From contig JAUCBJ010001162.1 of assembly GCA_032718475.1 (NCBI GenBank), forward strand, positions 1-58,823: a stretch of 58,823 nt of DNA. Direction: 5' to 3'. Source of the stretch: Nemertoderma westbladi (lineage: Eukaryota; Xenacoelomorpha; Nemertodermatida; Nemertodermatidae). The notes under the pieces were generated by a model that did not search any database, was not told where the DNA came from, and saw only the letters and a program-made list of their open reading frames with translations. Positions 44,168-53,256 of the stretch are shown here, one piece after another (position 1 is the first letter of the stretch; each line of letters starts with the position of its first letter). Position numbers and translations under genes: made by a program.

Positions 44168-45789
44168 CAACATATGGAGTGGGTGTGTGACTCTATTATT
44201 TTATATTATTTTATTATTTTATATTTATGTATGTATTACTATGTAATTTTATTATAATCGTTTTATTTAATTTAATAGAATATTATTTAGCGGTTATTTT
44301 GTAGAATAGTGCAATATATTCGTGTTTATTACGTACATAGTTACTTATATTATATTTAGTGCGACGGCGAAGAAATAATTATTTTCTCTTTCCTTACTGT
44401 CCGTATTATATTATAAATACGTAACTACAGTAAGATGAAATGTCCGTACTTATTAAAGTACAATAAAGCCACTACTATATTTAAGTATTATTGGTAGGCA
44501 GAGTATTAGGAATGCAAAGTTCAGATCCTCGTGTCTCGGCTAAACCAAGCTCTGGGTAGACCTTGGAAACGACTTGCCTCTTCACACTGACATTGCTTCG
44601 TGCGATATTGCTCTCATACCGTATATTAAATAATACATATAGTAGCGTGATGTCCCTTTAACAGTAGCGTATAACGCAAAATAAATCTGTTAAACCCTTT
44701 GACCATCTGTAATTCTAGTCGATTAAGATATCGTGGCACCCACCGATATACTTGAAAGACAAATTATAGAATCAGTGGTTAACGTCCCCAGACAAGTTCT
44801 GGAATAAATCGGTGCCCATCTCAAATATTAATTAGTTAATATTTACAAATCAAATAAGTCAAAATCTGTAAAATTCAGATCCTTCAACAATTCTAGTCAA
44901 TTAAGATATCGTAGCATTTACCGATATTCTTAAAGAGACAATTTTCTTAGAATTAAGGATCTTGTGTCCCTAGACATGTTCTAGAATCAAAATATGTCCA
45001 TTTAATTATCAAATAATAAAATTTCAGGGAATAAATTTAAATTCATGTCTTTTAATGAATTTAATAAATTGCCATTTTACGCAATTTATAACATTCCCAA
45101 AATTCCATTAATTAATAGATCAAGGGAGCGGAGATTTATTTTATCATGCGTATGAGTGTGTGAAAGTCTCCCAAACATAGTCAATAGCCGATAAAATTCA
45201 TAAAGTCATGTATAAAACCGAACATTGACTATTAAAGAATACTATTAAATAACATCCCAGATCTGTATGCATTGGAATTACTCTAATTCTACCGCTAGCT
45301 TTGCATAATGTCACCATAGCAACAACCACGCTAGAATTAGAATTGAGTTAAAAGAACAATAGAAAGCTTATCCCATTGAATAGCATAGGGAATAAATAGC
45401 GCACTACTAGTATCCAAGGATACATAATAATACAGTGACATTCTGGAAGGCATTGACTAACGGACAAGTGACCCGAGTGTGTGTAATTTGTGACAAGTTG
45501 TGTGTGTGGTACTTGTGAGTTTATAGGCGAATGTTACTACTAAGGTGTGTTTACAGTAGCTAGTCGCAATCGTAAAAGTAACCTAACTCTCCAAGGAAAA
45601 CCTGAAGTACATCTAAGCCTTTGGGACGGACAGTCGAGTGACTTGTGCCGGTTGTCGTTTTCGTTGTGCGGCTACGTCGTTGGCGAAAGTACAGCGGCGA
45701 CGACACATCGGCGCTGAGGATCTCGTACTGTCCGGGGGTTAATTGGAGTAGGCAGCGACGCTCGCTAGCCTGAATATAAACTCCTTATA
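44168..45789 (+). other. BEL internal non-coding segment with ~180-bp imperfect tandem duplication
   Basis: ATTCTAGTC(G/A)ATTAAGATATCG occurs near 44712 and 44892, and the surrounding ~150 bp are similar. No integrase motif (HHCC or DDE) was seen in any frame. CAATAAAGC at 44461 could be a polyadenylation signal. Confidence 0.5.
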
Positions 45790-46122
45790 ATGTGGATAAA
45801 CTCATATATAGCAGACATGATGGAGTTGATAGCAGATGTTCTTGGTATCGGGGAGCGATATACTCTACTTTTGCAAGCGTTTGTTGATAGCTTAATACGC
45901 GGCGACGTTAGTCCAACTGCTGCGGAGGACGATGGTCGTTATATCGAACCGCCAATGTCCCAAGAGCAGCTCGCGCGCGAGTTGGACTATAGAAAATTCG
46001 CTGCTCGATATACGCAGCGTAATGGTACGTATGTGGTCTTCTTAACTACTGGTCATCCTATCGATTTACACAATACGGACTATGTCGACTATATATCCTG
46101 CCCAGCGGAGTCGGAACCATAA
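45790..46122 (+). CDS. Hypothetical 110-residue BEL internal ORF
   Basis: ATG at 45790, stop at 46120-46122. The sequence is acidic and has coding-like composition (MMELIADVLGIGERYTLLLQ, ELDYRKFAARYTQRNGTYVV) but matches no domain I know. It sits where the accessory ORF of the left-edge element would begin, so it may be the N-terminus of that ORF. Confidence 0.4.
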   Translation: MWINSYIADMMELIADVLGIGERYTLLLQAFVDSLIRGDVSPTAAEDDGRYIEPPMSQEQLARELDYRKFAARYTQRNGTYVVFLTTGHPIDLHNTDYVDYISCPAESEP

Positions 46123-46799
46123 ACTGAAATTCGAATGCGAAAATTCTATTCGAAATCGACTCGAAAGAAAAGACACTAAAGAAACAAATGGACGCGGTAA
46201 CTCCAACGTATATTTGGAATTCTTGATAGAAGCATTGTAACAACAAATAAATATCACCCGCGTTTCCCCTACCAGACGTGCGTCTTTGGTATTATTACGA
46301 TAAATGTCCTAGACCCAGCCAATAAACGGAAAGACATAAACATCCACGGAAACGTCGTGTTAAACACAGTTGTGTTCGTTATATTTACTGGAGTTTCGAG
46401 CGAAACTTGTTTGACGTATCACCTATGCTCACTCGGCTCTAAACCTAGAGTAAACCTACGATCAGAGTCCCGGAATACTCGGTCAAACCTCCTCATTCCT
46501 TAGTTGGACCTCAGACCTTCGATCCTGGTGGTGTCGCGGATCCTCGCGGACGGTATTCACTGTTCAAAGATCTAGTGCTACCCTAACAATTAATCGGTAA
46601 CACTCCGACAGTGATTTCTAGCTAGCCGCCCATCTTACCTAGCCGGATTGTGACGCGGACACCTAATATCACTATCCAACCGTATGGTCGTCCACGTTTA
46701 ACGCGATACAACCCCTCATCAAGGTGAAGGAGAGCGTTGTACGAAACGAGTTAAACGCTATTTTATAAAGATCAAAAAGGAAACCTGCGTTTGTTCAGA

Positions 46800-47145
46800 T
46801 AAACGTAAGTTATAACAGTGAGTCCAATCGATAAACGAATTGGCCTTATCTCAATTCGATTGGGAAATCCAGAATCTCTAAGAAGTTATCGAACTTGGAC
46901 GATCCTATTCTCTGCGAGAGTTTTTGGATGAACGTATCCAGCTACGAGCGGAGGAAAATCAGCTCGAGGAGAAGCATATCGAAACGGCAGATGCCTCGAC
47001 CACAATCCTACACCTTCTGATGCAATCATATTGCACCCTTCACCCAGGAGTTATGGCCCTCCTAGTAAAGTGGCTCCCCCCAAAGAGAAAAAGACTCTTG
47101 CTAGCCTCAAAAAACTGCGTAAACGCCGTCTGCGTAAGAAAGACT
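46800..47145 (+). pseudogene. Frame-broken 3' accessory ORF of the BEL element
   Basis: An Arg/Glu-rich segment (LREFLDERIQLRAEENQLEE) leads into a part alignable with residues ~215-225 of the ORF at 1-834. After a small deletion the frame shifts, and the conserved C-terminus (HPSPRSYGPPSK...KKLRKRRLRKKD, stop at 47145) is read in another frame. The zinc-knuckle region of the left copy is not visible. Confidence 0.6.
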
Positions 47146-47215
47146 AACTGTTTAGAGTATCTTTATGTTTTAGAAACTGTGATTTTTATATTTTATAGAC
47201 TGAAAATCCCATTTT

Positions 47216-47225
47216 CTGGGAGCGG
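47216..47225 (+). promoter_or_regulatory. Polypurine-tract-like sequence before the 3' LTR
   Basis: GGGAGCGG lies directly upstream of the LTR's TG and is identical in the left-edge element (905-912). Conservation and position fit the plus-strand primer site. Confidence 0.5.
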
Positions 47226-48476
47226 TGTAAAAGCCTTTGCTGAATTGCCCCGTTATTTTTATTATCTTTTACATTAAAATACTCTGTAGTTGATTTAATA
47301 AGTGTAAGAGACCGTATTATTGCTGTATCGGTGTTTTTAGAGGATCTAAGACCTATTTCCTCCGTATGTGTACTGTGAAAGGCATATTTTATGATTCTAT
47401 GGCAATTCGTGACGCAAAGGGGTGATAGCTACTCTTGAACAGTAGTTACTATGACTACGGTTAACAGCTGACATTCATACGTGTTGATTTCCTTTGTTCT
47501 ACGGCGTCTCTCAGTTCAGTCAGCCAATTAGAGCGTTTTTGTGGCTCCTTGTACAGAAAATTTCCGAGAAATGACGCAATGCCTATGTGCAGTGTTTACA
47601 TTCAGTCCTGAGCCTAAGAAAGAACGGCTTGGAAGTATTTTGTGCTTTACTGTTTTTAGTCTTACACTAGTAGGTTTAATTATAAAGGGCATATATCCTT
47701 TAACATACCTAACGACTACCTGACTCATGGAATCACTGCTGACTGATCATACATGCTGACTGCTGAAACATTGCAAACTCATAGCAATCAGTGTTCAGTT
47801 GTTGTTTTATACTGCTATTTACCGTCAGTTCTTCATAATATGGTTGATGAATTATTATATTTGGAATAACGATAAACAACCCCGAAACCCAATATTCTTG
47901 ATATACCGAAGGTAAGAGAGAAGGGTTACAGATAAACGATTGTGACTTATGTTAAAGTGGTTTGAAGTGAATCTAATGTTATTTGAAAGACCCTACATGA
48001 GTCAGTCTGTGTTCCTTTTATATGTGACTAAAATCAGTGAAGATTGGCAGATTAGTGTGCAGTATTGTGCAGCATTGTGTATGAGTGAGTCTGTTAAAGA
48101 AGCAATTCCTAAAGAATGCGCCATAAATGTGAATTATAATTAAGCCATATCGTTGTGAGTAGTTTAAGTCATAACTCTGTTTATATAGATAAAGCGCCAC
48201 GTCCTAAAGGAACTGTTAATATTACCGAAGGTGAATAATATTGTCAGAGATTATATAATACTGTCAGTCGAATAATACATTAGGCTTACATAGCAATAAA
48301 AATTAAACCGTCGAACCCAATCTCCCGGGAATATCCAGCGGGTGAATGGTCGCGCACGGATTGGTTTCGACTAGTGTAGTGAATCAAATACTTATCATAG
48401 ACTAAAAGCAGATTTAATATCTAGAAGACATCTTAATTTGGTGGGTTAAACTGCCAAAGGTCTGAAAGCGCGAACA
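47226..48476 (+). repeat. 3' LTR (1251 bp)
   Basis: Same length as the 5' LTR and nearly identical to it. The short ORFs present in both LTRs are not genes. Confidence 0.95.
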
Positions 48477-48481
48477 GATGT

Positions 48482-49559
48482 TCAACCAACGTTTGTGTTC
48501 TTTGCATGATCTGCATGACACAGTGCTTTGTTGTTGCAGGTACAGTACTAATGTGTTTGCCAGCAGCTGTTTACCGCTTCCCACCCCTGCAATTTTTTGA
48601 CTGCGTTTGATATTGTTTCTCTTTTTTTTAAATAACTTTTAATTTATATTATTAACATACAACTTTTACACACCACCAACACTGTCAATAAAAACTAAAA
48701 AGGCAAAAAGGTAAATTTTAAATATTGTGTTTTACTTTGGCTTGCCAGTTTGTGTAGCAATGTACAGCTGATGTACCACTGAACCTGGGGGGGTATGGGT
48801 GTGTGGGCAGTCCAGCGCCATCCTCCAGCCCCAGACCGCGCCCCTCGGACCTTGGTCCGTGACCCTCGCAGGCAGTGCGAGGTTCCCCGAACAACCGCAA
48901 ACAGCACACGGCTGCGAACCCAGCCCATTACTGTGGAATAGGCCTTGCCCAACGAGTGGTGTAACCTGTCCGCGACTACCGGATAAATATGTTTGCCTGT
49001 GGGGCTAAAACGCCATCTACTTTTATCAATATGGTTTATAAGTAATATCTACTTATAGTTTTGTGAATATCATTAGGTAAATACGAAATACCACAAGTTT
49101 ACCGGCAATCATGTCCGGTAATTACGTAAACACCTCTGGCAATGACCTATGTTAGAGGTATTTACCATGTGATTGCCTTTCGTGAATACGGCTACAGGAG
49201 ACTAACAAATCGAAGATTTTTAGATCTTTTTTAGATCTTTAGATCTCCTACGGTGGCTGTGGCCACTTTATTATAAAAAAAATAGTTCCACTTTAAAGCT
49301 ACAAGCTCACCGTCGTATAGACGCAAGTTGCAGAGGCTGTTTGAAAGGAACCAAAACAATAAACGAAAGTTAGGAATATTGTAGAAAACCCACATTCAGC
49401 CACCGTAGAAACCTCATCGAGGATTAGTTCACATTTCCAATGAATGGTAACTAAGAAACAACACCATCGAAAATTAATTGGTGTTTTACGATCTCAATAA
49501 TGAATTTATTTGTTGTTATAGCGATGAGATAAAGCGGTAGGCCTATGCCGTAAGGGTAA
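48482..49559. other. No gene recognised; GC-rich patch
   Basis: 48780-48960 is GC-rich and open in several frames but without a recognisable motif. 49065-49195 resembles 33750-33870 (CGTGAATACGGCT end motif) and is probably a short interspersed repeat. Confidence 0.4.
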
Positions 49560-50109
49560 GATGCCGTAGCATAGATATTCTAGAATGCATTATTTACTTT
49601 ATCAGTTGGTGGGCAACAACAGCAACAGAATATCTCTATTGCATACCTATTCATACATACACAAAATGTGCCAGTACATTACAGTATGTGTAAATTAATA
49701 GAATAAATGGCCACAGCGAACGATATTACTTGCAATCTTTGAACGCCTTTACCACGACTATTTCTCAACGAAATTCTGATATTGTTACATATTTGGAATC
49801 CTTGTAACGAAAGCTTTCTAATTACAACTAATGTGAAGAATAGCCAGGATACGGAGCGTGTGATTTCGCAAAGGAGACTTTTTTTAAAACGCTTATAAAA
49901 TATTTAAAGGCAAAATCGATAATTCGGGCTTCATGGTAACAACCACGGTGAATTGAACAACAGTAGTTGTGTTTCAAATGTCAAGCAATATGATAAATAA
50001 TAATTAAATGCTTGAGTTAATACAATTATTTTATTCTTTAAATAATCTGTAAGATATCTATCCTATCATCTGTAAGTTTGAGTACCGCGGTCGGGCTACC
50101 GAACTGTTC

Positions 50110-50587
50110 GTTCGTAGGCTACGTGGTCTAGTACCGAGATCTTGCGCACGGCCAGTGCGGTTTGTTTACACAACTGCCAAACTGCGCCAATCACTGCCAT
50201 CATTGAAACATCCGGTTCCCGATATTCTGGCTTCTAACGTCGTGTATTCATTTGCTTGTCCCTCTTGTACTGTAAGGGGGAATATGTTGGACATACCATC
50301 CAACACTTATTTGAACGCGTTAGACAGCATCAAGACGGGTCGGCCAATGATGGTAGTGAACAAGGCAAGACAGTTCACAACCATATCATGACGCACCGCG
50401 GGGAGCCCAACACACGTTGGTTGACCGACTGGCGAGAGTTGTTCAAACACTTCAGGTTATTGCACGGCACCCTTTGCGTCCTGTCCTGCAAAAACTAGAA
50501 ATGTTTTATATACGCACTCGCCAGCCAGCTATTAACAAGCAGAAACGTGATTGGCGCAAGTTTGAGGTTCTGCTTCCCAGTGGTTAG
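50110..50587 (+). pseudogene. Penelope-like RT C-terminus with GIY-YIG endonuclease remnant
   Basis: The first frame reads VRFVYTTAKLRQSLPSLKHP and SNVVYSFACPSC. A frameshift near 50270 moves to EYVGHTIQHLFERVRQHQDG, the GIY-YIG-type core with R and H in the expected places. A third frame carries the end (RQPAINKQKRDWRKFEVLLPSG, stop 50585-50587). GIY-YIG is the nuclease of Penelope retroelements. At least two frameshifts and a 5' truncation make this copy dead. Confidence 0.75.
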
Positions 50588-50671
50588 ACGGATACACTTC
50601 TACCTTGTTTCACTTTACCGTCCCGTCTCCCTTGGGAACTTCTATCTATTGTCTCCTTTCTAGCACTAGCT

Positions 50672-50703
50672 ACTTGAGAAAGCCCCCATTGGGGCGAAAC
50701 CTA
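50672..50703 (+). ncRNA. Degenerate hammerhead-ribozyme-like motif in the PLE 3' UTR
   Basis: CTTGAGAAAGCCCC-ATT-GGGGCGAAAC resembles the catalytic core of hammerhead ribozymes known from Penelope-like elements (CUGANGA, GC-rich stem II, GAAA). The stem and GAAA are intact, but the CUGANGA box is not. A related degraded motif is at ~11800-11830 (minus). Probably inactive. Confidence 0.3.
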
Positions 50704-50960
50704 CTGATCAGCTGACAGCCGTCAGCTGATCACTGATTGCATGCAACGTCTAATGGTCAGTTGATTTTTATTTTAGTATTTGTATCGTACTGTACTGGCA
50801 TACCTACCGGTAAGGTTTTTTACTTCAGCTTGACAATTAAAGAATAAAACAATATGATAAAGATTGGTAGAAACATTTGGGGGGGGGGGGGGGGGGGTCC
50901 GTGTCATCAGAAAATGACACTACAGTATATTACGGGTAATGTTGTTGGTGTATATGAGAA

Positions 50961-52230
50961 CAATGTGTGAAATTGACTACCGGTACTGCTGCTTGTGCGG
51001 TTATCACATACATTTTAGGAGATTTTATCACAATAATTAGACCGGTGGTATATGAATGTAGATATTAGGATATTATTATTATTGCAGTGAAATAATAAAA
51101 ATACCACAAATTGAAAAATAAAAAAATCATTGAATGATAAATTAACATTATAAATCGGTCACTTCGTTTGATATTATCAAAAACACTAAGTTACACATTA
51201 TAATATCTAAGGTTTGTTCACCATAAGTCATTAAGTCGAGAGTCACGGTGTACCTAGCTGCTAGCTGTCATCTCATCTGCATGTTCCAGCCAACTTTGTT
51301 GTCTCTGCTCTTCCGATGATAATTTCGCCTTCACAGTTCTCATCAGCTCAACAATTGACGGTTTTACTCATTTGACTTTTAGGAATATGTTTTTACTCCA
51401 TTGACATTAAGATTCAGGATTCAGTATTACACCCTATTAAGTCTTTAGTAGCATTTATATGCAATAACTCATTAGCAACCCTTTCCACTCCAGTTTCAGT
51501 GGAAGTTGTGCATCTGCTAGCAGCGTGCGTTATTACACTTATTTATTAGAAATATCTCAATAATATCATCTGCAAAGTTTGTAAAAGAGGTTGAATATAA
51601 TTAAGTGATTTCTTTCTGGCCTGTATTTTCTTCAGACTCTATAAGGATACAACTTAACTGACTGTAAAGCGAGTATAAGAATATGACAACTATTACAAAT
51701 AACCAATAAACTCGCCTTTCTTAGACTGTATTTACAAAGCTAGCAATATTATATTTGATGGGGGCCTACAGGGGCAGGGTATGTCGCTTTGTTTCAAAAT
51801 TTCATTTTACTCAAAGATCGGCAAGATGTAATATAGAAATGAGTTTAGTTTAAAATATTTTTAATGCATGATGTATAATGTAGGAATACACTGCAAAGTG
51901 ATACTTTCCTCAATATGCCAATTACGCATTATTTCCCCCATAGGACCCTAGCCAAATGACGTCAATAGCCAAAGGAAATCGCATCCCACCCAATCCTGCA
52001 ATTCCTGGGCTCGCGCTACTCTAAAATAAAAACCACCCACTCTTCTGGCCTACTGGGACACTGGCTCCCTCCTCTTATTCTTGTTTACATGAATTAAGCC
52101 AATCCTTGAATGGGTGATTTAATTCTTGTGATTCTATTGGACAGCTCCATTCAGCTACACATGACGTGGAATTCTCCCACACATATGCCCTGCTGCTAGC
52201 AGTGAGGCCACGCCCCACCGTAGCCATGGC
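50961..52230. other. No gene recognised
   Basis: AT-rich DNA upstream of the LDLR-family gene. Near 51960-52180 several CCAAT-like sequences (e.g. CACCCAATCC) appear. No ORF of note. Confidence 0.4.
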
Positions 52231-52824
52231 TACAAAGTGTAGAGTATAAATAATAATTACAATTCTCTCTGCAGAAACTGCCTAGCAACATCCAATAAGA
52301 TTGATCACTATATCACACCACTTTTTGAATAGTTTTGGGCAAGGCGAGGCATGGCATACTAACACGTTGCGTTGAGTAACACAGGCAGTACAAGGCAAGC
52401 CGCGCTGGTTCACGATGGGTGTTTTATTACCGTTACCGGTACCTATCTGCCTAGCTATGTGTATTGTATGTGGACTTTATAGCATCATTAGGCCTATGTA
52501 AGGTAAGATAAATTCGTTAAAGGCTACCGGTAGACAGCACTTTTCGGTTTTGATGTCCCGGGCTGCTCAGCTCCAGGCACATCCGGCTGCACAAACTACT
52601 GACAAACGATCCCAGACCAGAATGTTGTTTAGTACTGTAGTTGTAAAAGTCAATTATATCAAACAAAATTCTGAAATAATTGTAACTTAAAGGTTAATAT
52701 GTTTATTTTAAAATAAGTCGAGTAACATAATCGCATATTAATTATATCGGTAGAGTAGCACAGACACGTACAGACGTATTACAACAATTATCAGCCTGTC
52801 AGCTGATCTGGTTTCGTGTTCATC
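52231..52824 (+). promoter_or_regulatory. Putative promoter/5' UTR of the LDLR-family gene
   Basis: A TATAAATA box lies at ~52244, a CCAAT at 52292-52296 and ATCACACCAC at 52312-52321. The last differs by one base from the sterol-regulatory element ATCACCCCAC of vertebrate LDLR and sits 15 bp from the CCAAT, a spacing common for SREBP/NF-Y pairs. The transcription start is unknown, so these motifs could lie in the 5' UTR. Confidence 0.3.
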
Positions 52825-53256
52825 ATGTTTAAAACATTAACATATAAATTGTTATTCTTCCTAACTCTGTTCGCTAACCTACTGTACACAATACGTGCCG
52901 GTAGCTCCAACTCGACCACTGCAGGCAGCAGCTGCCCCAATCAGTTCACCTGCGCCGATGGCCGCTGCATCCCGTTGGCATGGCGATGCGACGGTATATC
53001 GGAGTGCGACGACAGAGACCCCCAGACGGGTCTCGGCTCCGATGAACTCGGTTGCCGGGCGACGGACTGCCACGACGGGTTCCGTTGCGACGACGGCGGC
53101 TGCATCTTGTTGCCATGGAAATGCGACGGGACCGCAGACTGCGAGGATAGTAGCGACGAGGCTGTGAGTCTGTGCGCCGAGGTCACCTGCGCCGCTAATC
53201 AGTTCGCATGCGATGCGCAGCAGTGTGTGACGATATCCTGGGTCTGCGATGGGGAG
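52825..53256 (+). CDS. LDLR: LDLR exon 1: signal peptide and LDLa 1-2, first half of LDLa 3
   Basis: ATG at 52825 is chosen because the signal peptide (LLFFLTLFANLLYTIRAG) follows immediately. Donor GAG|gtgaga. LDLa 1 has an expanded acidic loop (DDRDPQTGLGSDE). The exon ends inside LDLa 3 (VCDGE), phase 0. Confidence 0.9.

Larger units (their letters stand above)
36499..48476 (+). mobile_element. Complete BEL/Pao LTR retrotransposon insertion lacking RT and integrase (11,978 bp)
   Basis: Two 1251-bp LTRs in direct orientation, TG...CA ends and a 5-bp target duplication define the element. The interior has a 2.2-kb leader, a 1405-codon Gag-protease frame, a ~3-kb segment with a 110-codon ORF and a broken accessory ORF, and a polypurine-like GGGAGCGG before the 3' LTR. 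BEL/Pao assignment rests on the Gag domain, the CCHC plus CxxCxxxHH zinc motifs, the DSG protease and the NPTDIASRG signature of the pre-integrase region. Reverse transcriptase, most of RNase H and integrase are absent, so movement must have used enzymes from another copy. Confidence 0.9.
36494..48481. repeat. 5-bp target-site duplication GATGT
   Basis: GATGT at 36494-36498 directly precedes the 5' LTR and GATGT at 48477-48481 directly follows the 3' LTR. A 5-bp duplication is usual for BEL/Pao integration. The match confirms the LTR boundaries and shows an undisturbed insertion. Confidence 0.9.
49998..50849 (+). mobile_element. 5'-truncated Penelope-like element (852 bp) with 12-bp target duplication
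   Basis: CAATATGATAAA occurs at 49986-49997 and again at 50850-50861, flanking the insertion exactly. Copy A of the host repeat has the corresponding sequence only once. The insertion contains a degraded PLE C-terminus and 3' UTR ending in the same CATACCTACCGGTAAGG-type sequence as the foldback at 11651-12203. Confidence 0.8.
49560..50960 (-). mobile_element. Palindromic element copy B, split by a Penelope-like insertion
   Basis: 49710-49985 and 50862-50960 are the reverse complement of the first half of copy A (GGTAACAACCACGGTG...; poly-G and TCATCAGAAAATGACAC). The hairpin loop segment 49570-49640 (ATTCTAGAATGCATTATTTAC...) is in the same orientation as in copy A, so the loop is flipped relative to its arms. 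The middle is displaced by the PLE at 49998-50849. Confidence 0.6.

Noticed and set aside
46058-46257. Minus-strand ORFs downstream of the 110-codon BEL ORF
   Set aside because: They overlap the plus-strand ORF end and have no recognisable features.
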